Positions 34,802 to 42,530 of a DNA stretch of 64,000 nt are shown one piece after another. Source of the DNA: Clostridia bacterium (GTDB lineage: Bacteria > Bacillota > Clostridia > Oscillospirales > Acutalibacteraceae); contig JAFUHX010000057.1 of NCBI GenBank assembly GCA_017474045.1, positions 16,376 to 80,375 on the forward strand. Reading direction: 5' to 3'. The notes beneath the pieces were generated by a model. It was not told where the DNA came from, made no database searches, and saw only the letters and a program-made list of their open reading frames with translations. Within the stretch, counting starts at the first letter, position 1, and each line of letters starts with the position of its first letter. The position numbers were made by a program, and so were the translations under genes.

Positions 34802-35149
34802 ATGAAAAAGAAGCTTTGTTTTTTCGGCTTATTGACCGGACTTATTAACGCAGCTTTCGGAGCCGGCGGCGGTATTGTTTGCGTTTCCCTTTTGAAAAAA
34901 ATGGGAATTGAACAAAAAAGAGCTCAGGCAACAACCGTTTGCGTTATTCTTCCGCTGACTGTTATAACCTCAACATTTTATTTATTAAAGGGCTATCTCA
35001 GCCTTTCAGACAGCTTTATTTATATTCTGCCCGGTTTTTTTGGTTCTGTTCTCGGATCTTTGATTTTGAAAAAAATCAACAACGACTTTTTAGGAAAGCT
35101 TTTTTCGCTTTTCATGATATGGGCAGGACTAAGGATGATTTTCAGATGA
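34802..35149 (+). CDS. TauE/SafE exporter family, first half-protein
   Basis: 115 residues and four membrane segments with the family motif LINAAFGAGGGIVCV at residues 14-28. Full-length TauE/SafE proteins are about 250 residues with two such repeats; here the two halves are separate genes. Its stop overlaps the next start by ATGA, so both are made together, probably as a heterodimer. The family moves sulfite, sulfonates or related anions; the substrate is unknown. ATG has a weak GGTGAT site. Confidence 0.8.
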   Translation: MKKKLCFFGLLTGLINAAFGAGGGIVCVSLLKKMGIEQKRAQATTVCVILPLTVITSTFYLLKGYLSLSDSFIYILPGFFGSVLGSLILKKINNDFLGKLFSLFMIWAGLRMIFR

Positions 35150-35502
35150 ATTTTCAACTAATCATTTTTTCTTTCCTTGCCGCAGTATTGGGCTCTATGG
35201 GTTTTGGCGGCGGAGCAATTCTGATTATTTATCTGACAGCTATTGAAAATTTTCCTCAACTCAAAGCACAGGGAATAAATCTGATTTTTTTCATTCCATG
35301 CGCACTATTTGCAGCTTTAATTTATTCGAAGCAAAAGCTTATTGAAAAGAAATTTCTTCCATGGCTGATTATTTTCGGCGCCGTTGGTGTCCTTCTGGGG
35401 CTTTGGATAATTGATTTTATCGACACATCCCTTCTTTCAAAGCTATTTGGTTCTTTCCTTGTTATCATCGGTCTGAAAGGTATTTTTAAAAAGAAAAAAT
35501 GA
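35146..35502 (+). CDS. TauE/SafE exporter family, second half-protein
   Basis: 118 residues and four membrane segments with AAVLGSMGFGGGAILI at residues 12-27, the paralogous repeat motif. It overlaps the first half by ATGA. Positively charged ends (KKKK tail) suggest the C-terminus is inside. It is the partner of the preceding gene, not a degraded copy. Confidence 0.8.
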   Translation: MNFQLIIFSFLAAVLGSMGFGGGAILIIYLTAIENFPQLKAQGINLIFFIPCALFAALIYSKQKLIEKKFLPWLIIFGAVGVLLGLWIIDFIDTSLLSKLFGSFLVIIGLKGIFKKKK

Positions 35503-35526
35503 GCTGTAATTAATATTTTACAGCTC
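35501..35526. terminator. Stem-loop between convergent genes
   Basis: GAGCTGTAA and TTACAGCTC around 8 nt. T-runs on either side are short. Confidence 0.5.
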
Positions 35527-35533
35527 ATAAATT

Positions 35534-36289
35534 TTAAGTATTAGCCCAATAAACCAAGGCGATTAAAACAAGAAGAAAAACTACAGCTTTAAGAATTCCC
35601 GAAAGGCAACCCCCTTTTTCGCTTTCATTATCAATTTTTTGACTGATTCTTTGAAGTTTTTCTGCTCTTTGATTAGGAGAAAGCAAGTATAATTTTTTAA
35701 TCACACTCTTAACATAAAAATCTGAAGAACAAAATCTGAGAATTATATATTTCGGAATAAATAAAAACAAGTCAGGAAGAATAAGACCCCAATCTATAAA
35801 AAGAATAAATTTTTTCATAAGCTTCAGATATTTCTTTCGGTTTGTGACATAAATATCATCAAAGCTGATTTCGCCCTTACCTGACTCAACCTCAGCCTGA
35901 GGGAAAACAAGACAAACGGGAAAGAAATCGAAAAAGTCTGCAATTGAGCCATAGCAAAAGGCATATTCGCCCTCAAAGCAATCAACGGTAACATTTTGAA
36001 AATCAGATTTCAGCTTAAAAGTTGCACAGCTGAAAGCCGCAGCTTCCGGTATTTTTTCAAGAAACTTTCGGGAAAGCTTATATATTATTCTATGAATAAG
36101 CTTTCCTTCTTTACAATCCTCCTCAAAGCCTTCAGCTAAATCAGGCGATGAAAACTCTGCGCTGAAAACAGACTCAGAAGAGCCGACAAAAACTTCAACG
36201 CTTGAATCAGGATCGATTGAATAGCTTTTACTGCCTGTTTTTATATTAAGCTTACATAAAGAACTATGATTTTTAAAAGTTATATACAT
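35534..36289 (-). CDS. Hypothetical protein with C-terminal membrane helix
   Basis: 251 residues. A beta-rich N-terminal domain (1-150), a hydrophobic stretch around 165-185, and a final membrane helix at about 228-248 (LKAVVFLLVLIALVYW), making it a possible tail-anchored protein. No family recognised. Codon use matches the neighbours. ATG 36289 follows TGAGG. It lies 34 nt after the YhcH gene, probably in one transcript. Confidence 0.65.
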   Translation of the reverse strand: MYITFKNHSSLCKLNIKTGSKSYSIDPDSSVEVFVGSSESVFSAEFSSPDLAEGFEEDCKEGKLIHRIIYKLSRKFLEKIPEAAAFSCATFKLKSDFQNVTVDCFEGEYAFCYGSIADFFDFFPVCLVFPQAEVESGKGEISFDDIYVTNRKKYLKLMKKFILFIDWGLILPDLFLFIPKYIILRFCSSDFYVKSVIKKLYLLSPNQRAEKLQRISQKIDNESEKGGCLSGILKAVVFLLVLIALVYWANT

Positions 36290-36323
36290 CTCAGCCTCAC
36301 AAGATTAAATTAAAATTCCTTTT

Positions 36324-36782
36324 TCAGACTTTAACTTTGACAACGATTTTTTTAACCGATGCCTTTTCTCCACCAAAGCAAAGACCGGGCTTATGAATAT
36401 CTGAAGGAAAGAAAATTGCATATTCACCCGCCTCAAGAACAAGTCTTCCTGCCTTATGATTATTTTTGAAAAACTCAATATCTTTTGCTGAGTCATAGCT
36501 GATTTCAGAAATTGCCTTTGAAACGCTCATAACATCCATAACTTCAATTCCGGAAACGATAAACTGAATATCGATATAATTTCTGTGACCTTCAAAAGAA
36601 CCGTCTGATTCAAAATTTGAAATATATTCCTGAACAGAAGCAAAAACATTATCTCCGTCAATTTCGTATCGTCCCACGGGAAGATTTTCCTCAACAGCTC
36701 TTTTTATAAAGCTAAAGCTTTTTTCAAAATTTTTGTGGGTTTCAAAATATTTATTGCAATTATTTAAAGAATCAAAAATCAT
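36324..36782 (-). CDS. YhcH/YjgK/YiaL family protein
   Basis: 152 residues. GHRNYIDIQFIVSGIEVM, the FFKNNHKAGRLVLEAGEYAIFFPSDIHKP double-His motif and the KKIVVKV end are the family signature of this cupin-like beta barrel. A characterised member (NanQ) is a sialic-acid anomerase; others act in sugar metabolism. ATG 36782 follows GAGGGG. Its promoter -35 box is the end of hairpin array B. Confidence 0.87.
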   Translation of the reverse strand: MIFDSLNNCNKYFETHKNFEKSFSFIKRAVEENLPVGRYEIDGDNVFASVQEYISNFESDGSFEGHRNYIDIQFIVSGIEVMDVMSVSKAISEISYDSAKDIEFFKNNHKAGRLVLEAGEYAIFFPSDIHKPGLCFGGEKASVKKIVVKVKV

Positions 36783-36819
36783 AATATCCCCTCTGTTAAC
36801 TAATTTAATTATCGAAATC

Positions 36820-36848
36820 ATTATATAGCAGGCAAAACAAAAAATCAA
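36820..36848 (-). promoter_or_regulatory. Promoter of the YhcH gene, fused to array B
   Basis: Minus strand: TTGATT (36848-36843), 17-nt spacer, TATAAT (36825-36820). The TTG of the -35 closes the last hairpin of array B. Confidence 0.8.
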
Positions 36849-37049
36849 GGCGAAGCCTTGTATATCATCAATTCCGCAGGAATTGCATATCATCAACCTC
36901 GAAGAGGTTGTATATCATCAATGCGAAGCATTGCATATCATCAAGCCGACGGAAATACACACCTTCGGTGTGATGAGATACAACACGGCTATGCCGTGTT
37001 GATGATATACACGCTTACGCGTGATGATATACCAAGCCTGCCGGCTTGG
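36843..37049 (-). repeat. Hairpin array B (ATATCATC linker class)
   Basis: On the plus strand nine mini-hairpins: CAAGGC-GAA-GCCTTG, AATTCC-GCA-GGAATT, AACCTC-GAA-GAGGTT, AATGC-GAA-GCATT, an irregular unit, ACACC-TTC-GGTGT, AACACGGC-TAT-GCCGTGTT, CACGC-TTAC-GCGTG and CAAGCC-TGCC-GGCTTG. The first four linkers are (T/C)ATATCATC; from the middle on they are the reverse, GATGATATAC or GATGAGATAC, so the whole is an inverted repeat. Read on the minus strand, its ends match those of array A. Confidence 0.85.
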
Positions 37050-37053
37050 ATAA

Positions 37054-37089
37054 AAAAAATCCGACAAGTCGAAACTTGTCGGATTTTTT
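37054..37089 (-). terminator. Terminator of the orphan gene
   Basis: A perfect 16-bp stem with a CGAA tetraloop and T-tracts on both strands, between the orphan stop and array B. Confidence 0.9.
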
Positions 37090-37121
37090 GTGTTTACAGC
37101 TTAAAATGGCAACAATATGAA

Positions 37122-37847
37122 TCAATATAAAATTGCAAAATTTTCCTTTATTTCAAAAAACAATTTTACTACAGAACATTCAGAATTATCAGAAAGTCTG
37201 CCATCAAGAATGAATTCATAAATGCCTTTCTTCCTTTTAAAAATAAAAATACATTCAGAACCGCATTCATAACGCATTAAACTTTTCCTCAAGACTGTTG
37301 TTAGCATTTTTGATTCATTATTAAATATTACAAAAGAATCAGCAGATAAATCAATATCATTAACATTTCGCAATCTGATATTGTTATTTCTTATAATATT
37401 GCCGTTTTCAATTACGTTATCAAATAATTCTTTTAAATTGTTTTCTACAACAAAAAAACTATCGTATTTAATCAGAGACGGAAGACAATATTTATTCTCT
37501 ATCCACTCTTTATAAAATTCAGGACCTATACAAAATGATTTGTCTTTTGATATTATGTACGATGATTTAATATGTTTTTTAATTTTCGAAAAAACTAAAT
37601 TCAGAATCGGGTCATCATTCTCAATAATAAATGTAGCACATTGAAGTTGATTTAGTGTATAGAAACACGGAATAAAATTTATATATGTTTCGTCATTATT
37701 GCCGAAATAAAATGTTGGCAAACCTTTTGTTATCGCTTTTATATCATCATAATCTGCGTTGATACATTTAACATCATATTCGGAAAATATATTTAATATA
37801 TTCTTCAAATCATTATCATTAAGATATGTATAGATAATTTTGCCCAT
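37122..37847 (-). CDS. Orphan hypothetical protein, 241 aa
   Basis: I recognise no family. The protein is cytoplasmic, rich in Asn, Ile and Lys, with no repeats or membrane segments. Its codon use is more AT-rich than that of the neighbours, with many ATA and AAT codons. It has its own promoter and terminator and is boxed in by two hairpin arrays beside tRNA-Arg, so it looks like an acquired, self-contained cassette. ATG 37847 follows AGGTGATAAT. The segment ECIFIFKRKKGIYEFILDG near the C-terminus suggests beta hairpins. Confidence 0.7.
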   Translation of the reverse strand: MGKIIYTYLNDNDLKNILNIFSEYDVKCINADYDDIKAITKGLPTFYFGNNDETYINFIPCFYTLNQLQCATFIIENDDPILNLVFSKIKKHIKSSYIISKDKSFCIGPEFYKEWIENKYCLPSLIKYDSFFVVENNLKELFDNVIENGNIIRNNNIRLRNVNDIDLSADSFVIFNNESKMLTTVLRKSLMRYECGSECIFIFKRKKGIYEFILDGRLSDNSECSVVKLFFEIKENFAILY

Positions 37848-37864
37848 ATTATCACCTAAGGTTC

Positions 37865-37893
37865 ATTGTATAACAACAAACCTTAAAAGTCAA
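37865..37893 (-). promoter_or_regulatory. Promoter of the orphan gene, next to array C
   Basis: Minus strand: TTGACT (37893-37888), 17-nt spacer, TACAAT (37870-37865). Array C ends 6 nt before the -35 box. Confidence 0.75.
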
Positions 37894-37899
37894 ATTTGT

Positions 37900-38072
37900 T
37901 TGCCCGGAGGGCAACTTCGTCGTGCCGTAGGCACACTTCATTGCGTCAGCACTTCATTTGCCGTAAGGCAACTTCATTCGTTTATGTCCGCTTTTCGGAC
38001 AATGAAGTTGACAGCAAGCTGTCAAATGAAGTACTCGCTTCGCTCATAATGAAGTTATGTCCTGCGGACATA
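37900..38072 (-). repeat. Hairpin array C (ACTTCATT linker class)
   Basis: On the minus strand: TATGTCC-GCA-GGACATA, a GC-GAA-GC unit, TGACAGC-TTG-CTGTCA and a GTCCG/CGGAC unit separated by ACTTCATT (plus-strand AATGAAGT at 38048-38055, 38025-38032, 38001-38008). The linker then inverts (plus-strand ACTTCATT at 37971-37978, 37951-37958, 37935-37942, variant at 37913-37920) between TGCC-TTAC-GGCA, a TGCG/TGCTGACGCA-like unit, GTGCC-TAC-GGCAC and TTGCCC-TCC-GGGCAA. Same plan as array B with a different linker. Confidence 0.85.
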
Positions 38073-38076
38073 AATG

Positions 38077-38107
38077 AAAAAACCTCGTTCAAAGAACGAG
38101 GTTTTTT
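38077..38107 (-). terminator. Terminator attached to a copy of the tRNA-Arg 3' end
   Basis: AAAAAACCTCGTTC pairs perfectly with its complement around AAA. It lies directly after the duplicated tRNA-Arg 3' sequence and 5 nt before array C. Confidence 0.9.
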
Positions 38108-38125
38108 GGCCCGCCCAAAGGGATT
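38103..38125 (-). repeat. Duplicate of the tRNA-Arg 3' end
   Basis: 23 nt identical to 38287-38309, which is the last 19 nt of tRNA-Arg plus four terminator T residues. The rest of the tRNA is absent here. Confidence 0.85.
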
Positions 38126-38238
38126 TTGTCCCGGCGCTCCCGCGCCTATCGCCTCGCTTCGCTCGTTGCCCCGTCGGCGAAAACAGTCCACCGGACTGTT
38201 TTCTTCCGCTTCGCTCCCTCCTTGTTCGAATCCCTTTG
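38116..38238. repeat. GC-rich element with tRNA-Arg-like terminal repeats
   Basis: 123 bp, much richer in GC than the flanks, bounded by CAAAGGGATT (38116-38125) and its complement AATCCCTTTG (38229-38238). The right arm extends to GTTCGAATCCCTTTG, matching the T-arm and acceptor of the adjacent tRNA-Arg. Inside are ACAGTCC-ACC-GGACTGT and GCTTCGC-type stems. It has no coding content. Confidence 0.65.
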
Positions 38239-38254
38239 TATTGCTATCCGAACC

Positions 38255-38291
38255 AAAAAGAATACGGCACACAAGGTGCCGTATTCTTTTT
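38255..38291 (-). terminator. Terminator of tRNA-Arg
   Basis: AAAAAGAATACGGCAC pairs with GTGCCGTATTCTTTTT around a short loop, directly at the tRNA 3' end. Confidence 0.9.
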
Positions 38292-38367
38292 GGCCCGCCC
38301 AAAGGGATTCGAACCCCCATTCTCCAGAATCGGAATCTGTTGCGTTATCCAATTGCGCCATGGACGG
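38291..38367 (-). tRNA. tRNA-Arg(CCG)
   Basis: 77 nt. Acceptor CCGTCCA pairs with TGGGCGG, anticodon loop TTCCGAT gives CCG, T-loop GGTTCGAATCC, encoded CCA. The first anticodon-stem pair appears as A-G. Confidence 0.93.
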
Positions 38368-38416
38368 AAATATCGGCGGCAGCCTCAATGACCGCCGCCG
38401 TAATATTTTAAAAAAC

Positions 38417-38716
38417 TTATCCTTCGGCTGACAGCGCTTGCTCAAGCCAGCTGACACCAATTACCATTGCTGAATGAAGATCGTCTCTTTCAACTCGGTG
38501 AACAATTCTGTCGTTTGGCTTAAGTGTGGGGTCGTTTTTAATAAGATGAACCATTACTCTGTCTGAAACCTTTATTCCGCCTTCATCTTTTGCGGAAAGA
38601 ATCTTGATGAGAAGATAGTAATCATCGCTTAAATTGCCGTAATAGATAGTATTACCGTTTCTGACAAAGGGCATGCCCTTATACATCAGAAATTCGTTTG
38701 CTGATTTTTCTGCCAT
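38417..38716 (-). CDS. Conserved hypothetical protein downstream of ireB
   Basis: 99 residues. A compact alpha/beta protein, with LMYKGMPFVRNGNTIYYGN at the N-terminus and a KVSDRVMVHLIKNDPTLKPNDRIVH core. No membrane segment or known motif. ATG 38716 is 22 nt after the ireB stop, so the two genes form an operon. I do not recognise a named family; its normal codon use and placement support a real gene. Confidence 0.72.
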   Translation of the reverse strand: MAEKSANEFLMYKGMPFVRNGNTIYYGNLSDDYYLLIKILSAKDEGGIKVSDRVMVHLIKNDPTLKPNDRIVHRVERDDLHSAMVIGVSWLEQALSAEG

Positions 38717-38738
38717 GTTTTACTCCGTTCTCCCGCAA

Positions 38739-38987
38739 TTATCTGTTGTTTAAATAACTTCTGACAAGCTCCTGAAGAAGCTCGTCTCTATCAACTTTTC
38801 TGATAAGGCTGCGGGCGTTATTATATGTTGTTATATATGTCGGATCTTCTGAAAGAATATAACCGACAATCTGGTTAATAGGATTATAGCCTTTTTCAAC
38901 AAGGGATTCATAAACAGTGGTCAGCACCTCTTTCATTTCGGCGTTGTCCTCTCTGAAAAATGAAAATTCTCTAGTCTTGTCAGTCAT
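38739..38987 (-). CDS. ireB: IreB family regulatory protein (UPF0297)
   Basis: 82 residues. [34 protein letters not shown], given in two motifs, and [17 protein letters not shown] are the IreB/YrzL signature. In Enterococcus IreB is phosphorylated by the PASTA kinase IreK and restrains cephalosporin resistance. N-terminal Thr residues (MTDKT) match the phosphorylated site. ATG 38987 has GGAGGG upstream; an earlier ATG at 39005 lies upstream of this site. The usual neighbour ruvX is absent. Confidence 0.92.
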   Translation of the reverse strand: MTDKTREFSFFREDNAEMKEVLTTVYESLVEKGYNPINQIVGYILSEDPTYITTYNNARSLIRKVDRDELLQELVRSYLNNR

Positions 38988-39019
38988 AACAGACCCTCCA
39001 TTCAAAATAGATTTTTATT

Positions 39020-39048
39020 ATTATATAACATCTTGACGATTAAAACAA
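39020..39048 (-). promoter_or_regulatory. Promoter of the ireB operon
   Basis: Minus strand: TTGTTT (39048-39043), 17-nt spacer, TATAAT (39025-39020). Confidence 0.55.
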
Positions 39049-39075
39049 TGGTTTATTTAAAAATTTAATATCTTT

Positions 39076-41457
39076 TTAACTTCTCAGTGAAATTCCCATT
39101 GCTTCAAGAGCTTTAATTGAGCGTTTCATTGCAGCATCGGCTTCTTCATCAGTAAGAGTTCTGTCGGCAGCTCTCATTCTGATATTGAAAGCTACGCTCT
39201 TCATTCCCTGAGGAATCTGTGAGCCAACATAAACGTCAAACAATGCAACTTCTTCAAGAATTTTTCCAACTGCTCCTGAAATTGCCTTTTCAATCTTCTT
39301 AACGGGAATATCCTCATCGCAAACGAAAGCAAGGTCACGAGTGCTTGCAGGGAACTTGGGAAGCTGTTTATAAACTCTTTCGTCACTTCCGAATTTAAGA
39401 AGAGAAGCAAAATCAACCTGAGCAATATAAGCCTTCGTTTCAATTTCATAGTTTGAAAGAACAACAGGATGAATTTCGCCGATTATGCCAATAACTTCAC
39501 CGCCGACAGAAAGAGTTGCTGTTCTTCCGGGATGGAAGGTTGGATCATCGGTAAGTGCTTCAAATTCATAATCTTCAACACCGGTTTTATAAAGAAGCTC
39601 TTCAACGGCGCCTTTAAGAGTAAAGAAGTCGCAGCCGTCGCCATACATACCAAGAGTAACCTTTACATTTTCATCAGGAAGAGTTTCAGGTCCTTTCCAG
39701 ATATATTCATTTGAAATTTCAAAAAGTGAAGCAGCAGCATTTCTGTTGTTATAGTTTCTTGAAAGAACTTCAAGCATTGACGGAATTACAGTTGTTCTCA
39801 TAACGCTGGTGTCTTCACCAAGAGGATTGGTTATAACAACGCTGTTGCGCTTTTCGCTGTTTTCAGGAAGACGGATTTTATCGTAATGCTTCGGACTGAT
39901 AAATGAGAATGTTGCAATTTCATCAAAACCGCAAGCAAGCATTACAGTTGAAACAAGCTTTTCAAGCTTCTGCTCTTTTGTTAATGCTGCATTAGCAATA
40001 CCTGAAAGTTGACGGTTGGGAATATTGTGGAAACCATAGAAACGGGCAACTTCTTCAGCAATGTCTGCAACATCTTCAAGGTCAGCTCTGAAAGAAGGAA
40101 TTATCAGTTTTTCGCCTTCAACCTTAATATCAAGGCGTTCAAGAATTTCTTTTTGTTCTTCAGCACTAACATCGATTCCGATAAAATCATTTGTCCACTG
40201 AGGCTTAAAGGGCAGAACATGGTCAAACTTCTTGCTGCAATCGCAGTCAATTATTCCGTTAACAACATCACCGGCGTCAAGAAGCTGAACAAGCTCAAGA
40301 GCACGCTTTAATGCCGGCATGCAATTTGAGGGGTCAAGCTCTTTTTCATATCTTCCGGAAGCTTCTGTTCTCATTCCGAGAGCTTTAGCTGTTAAACGGG
40401 TTGTTGCACCATTGAAGCAAGCACTTTCAAAAACAATTGTGTTTGTGTCATCCATAATTCCGCTGTATTCGCCGCCCATTACACCGGCAACGGCAACAGG
40501 CTTATTAGCGTCAGCAATGACGAGCATTTCTTCTGTAAGCTCTCTTTCAATACCGTCAAGAGTTGTTATTTTTTCGCCGGGCTTCGCTGTTCTGACAATT
40601 ACCTTGTTTTCTTCAAGGAAACGAAGATCAAAAGCGTGCATAGGCTGACCGTATTCAAGCATTACGTAGTTAGTAATATCAACAATATTATTGATTGGTC
40701 TGACACCGCAGGCGCGAAGTCTTTCTCTCATCCAACGGGGAGAAGCCTTGACACGAACATTTTTCACAACGGCGCCGCAATATCTGTAGCATCTTTCACC
40801 GTTGAGAATTTCAACGCTGAGAAGCTCATTAACATCGCCCTCGCCTTCCTTAACAACAGGCTCCTTGATTATAAGAGGCTTTTTAAAGGTTGCAGCGCTC
40901 TCTCTTGCAAGGCCGATTATTGAAAGACAATCGGGTCTGTTTGAGGTAATTTCAAATTCTGTTACAGTATCATTAAGTCCGATTGCTTCACGAATGTCTA
41001 TTCCGAGAGTTTTGTCGCAATCATCGCCGAGAACAAAAATTCCGTCTTCAATTGCATAGGGGAAATCATGAAGAGTCAGACCGAGCTCACCTAATGAGCA
41101 AAGCATTCCGCAGCTTTCAACACCGCGAAGCTTTCCTTTTTTTATTTTCTGACCGCCGTGAACAACACTGTTATCCATTGCAACAGGAACAACATCACCC
41201 ACCTGAAGATTCTGGGCACCGGTTACAATCTGAATGTTTTCAGAAGCGCCGACATTAACCATACAGATCCACATGTGATCTGAATCAGGGTGCCTTTCAA
41301 GAGATTCAATTTTTCCGGTTAAAATGTTTGAAAGCTCAGCGCCCTCTTTTTCAAAGCCTTCAACCTTTGAGCCTGAAAGAGTGAGAGCATCAGCATATTC
41401 TTTATCGGTGCAGTTGAGTTCAACATAATCACCAAGCCATTTTTTAGATAAATTCAT
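39076..41457 (-). CDS. pheT: Phenylalanine--tRNA ligase beta subunit
   Basis: 793 residues, full length. The N-terminal B1 and tRNA-binding EMAP-like domain carries SLERHPDSDHMWICMVNVG near residue 53, the B3/B4 editing domain follows around 210-380, then B5 (around 400-475) and the C-terminal ferredoxin-like anticodon-binding domain (700-793, PKFPASTRDLAFV). It forms the (alpha-beta)2 enzyme with PheS. ATG 41457 with AAGGAGG lies 13 nt after pheS. Confidence 0.97.
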   Translation of the reverse strand: MNLSKKWLGDYVELNCTDKEYADALTLSGSKVEGFEKEGAELSNILTGKIESLERHPDSDHMWICMVNVGASENIQIVTGAQNLQVGDVVPVAMDNSVVHGGQKIKKGKLRGVESCGMLCSLGELGLTLHDFPYAIEDGIFVLGDDCDKTLGIDIREAIGLNDTVTEFEITSNRPDCLSIIGLARESAATFKKPLIIKEPVVKEGEGDVNELLSVEILNGERCYRYCGAVVKNVRVKASPRWMRERLRACGVRPINNIVDITNYVMLEYGQPMHAFDLRFLEENKVIVRTAKPGEKITTLDGIERELTEEMLVIADANKPVAVAGVMGGEYSGIMDDTNTIVFESACFNGATTRLTAKALGMRTEASGRYEKELDPSNCMPALKRALELVQLLDAGDVVNGIIDCDCSKKFDHVLPFKPQWTNDFIGIDVSAEEQKEILERLDIKVEGEKLIIPSFRADLEDVADIAEEVARFYGFHNIPNRQLSGIANAALTKEQKLEKLVSTVMLACGFDEIATFSFISPKHYDKIRLPENSEKRNSVVITNPLGEDTSVMRTTVIPSMLEVLSRNYNNRNAAASLFEISNEYIWKGPETLPDENVKVTLGMYGDGCDFFTLKGAVEELLYKTGVEDYEFEALTDDPTFHPGRTATLSVGGEVIGIIGEIHPVVLSNYEIETKAYIAQVDFASLLKFGSDERVYKQLPKFPASTRDLAFVCDEDIPVKKIEKAISGAVGKILEEVALFDVYVGSQIPQGMKSVAFNIRMRAADRTLTDEEADAAMKRSIKALEAMGISLRS

Positions 41458-41470
41458 TCAAGACACCTCC

Positions 41471-42490
41471 TTAAAACTGACTTAAAAATCTGACATCGTT
41501 TTCATAAAGATGACGCATATCATCAATATTAAAGCGGAACATTACAAGTCTTTCAAGACCGATTCCGAAAGCAAAACCGCTATATTCATCAGGGTCAACA
41601 CCACAGCCGCGAAGAACCTTTGGATGAACCATTCCGCCACCGAGAATTTCGATCCAGCCTTCACCCTTACACATGGGGCAACCCTCGCCACCACAATTAA
41701 AGCAAGAAACGTCGATTTCACAGGAAGGCTCTGTGAAGGGGAAATGATGGGGACGAAGACGGATTTTCGTGTCTTCGCCATAAAGAGCTTTGGCAAAGCT
41801 TTCAAGGCAGCCTTTAAGGTCAGCCATTGTTATTCCCTTGTCAACAACAAGACCCTCGATCTGATGGAAAATCGGAGAATGAGTTGCGTCAACAGCGTCT
41901 GAACGATAAACACGACCGGGAGCAATCACTCTGATGGGAGGCTGCTGCTTTTCCATAACACGAATCTGACAAGGAGAAGTCTGAGTTCTCAAAAGCATAT
42001 TTTCTGTGATATAGAAAGTATCCTGAGTGTCTCTTGCAGGATGATTTTTGGGAATGTTGAGAGCTTCGAAGTTATAGTAATCCCATTCAACCTCGGGACC
42101 TGAAGCAACGTTGAAGCCCATTCCGAAGAAAATATCTTTAACCTCATCAAGAACGATGGAAAGCGGATGCTTATGACCCATTGCATTTCTTTTTGCAGGA
42201 AGAGTTACGTCGATTTTTTCATCTTTAAGCTTCTGCTCAAGAACCTTTTCTTTAATGATTTGTGTTTCTTTTGAAATTTCGTTTTCAATGTCTGCACGAA
42301 CTTCATTAGCCAACTGACCGATTATGGGTCTTTCTTCAGCTGAAAGCTTGCCCATTTGTTTCAAAATAGCTGTTAATTCACCTTTTTTTCCTAAATACTT
42401 GATTCGAATTGCGTCAATTTCAGCAAGAGCAGAAACACTTTGAAGCTCTTCTTTAGCTTTTTGACGAATTGATTCCAACTGCTGTTTCAT
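41471..42490 (-). CDS. pheS: Phenylalanine--tRNA ligase alpha subunit
   Basis: 339 residues. An N-terminal coiled coil (1-85) binds tRNA; the class II catalytic core has motif 2 ([15 protein letters not shown]) and motif 3 [13 protein letters not shown] near the C-terminus. The Phe-pocket Ala is in [20 protein letters not shown] zinc-ribbon-like loop near residue 275 is a common Clostridia feature. Expression is controlled by the T-box leader upstream. Confidence 0.97.
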   Translation of the reverse strand: MKQQLESIRQKAKEELQSVSALAEIDAIRIKYLGKKGELTAILKQMGKLSAEERPIIGQLANEVRADIENEISKETQIIKEKVLEQKLKDEKIDVTLPAKRNAMGHKHPLSIVLDEVKDIFFGMGFNVASGPEVEWDYYNFEALNIPKNHPARDTQDTFYITENMLLRTQTSPCQIRVMEKQQPPIRVIAPGRVYRSDAVDATHSPIFHQIEGLVVDKGITMADLKGCLESFAKALYGEDTKIRLRPHHFPFTEPSCEIDVSCFNCGGEGCPMCKGEGWIEILGGGMVHPKVLRGCGVDPDEYSGFAFGIGLERLVMFRFNIDDMRHLYENDVRFLSQF

Positions 42491-42530
42491 AAACTACATC
42501 CTTTCAAAATATATTCAGATTCGGGACGAA

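Noticed and set aside
36843-38072. Possible CRISPR array
   Set aside because: The constant segments are only 8 nt, the variable segments are palindromes, the linker changes orientation halfway, and no cas gene is near.
38103-38309. Prophage or integrative-element attachment site at tRNA-Arg
   Set aside because: The 23-bp tRNA-tail duplication looks like an att repeat, but the two copies are only about 160 bp apart and no integrase or cargo lies between them.
37896-38460. Overlapping long reading frames on both strands around tRNA-Arg
   Set aside because: They run through the tRNA, two terminators and hairpin arrays, with no ribosome sites and no protein-like composition.
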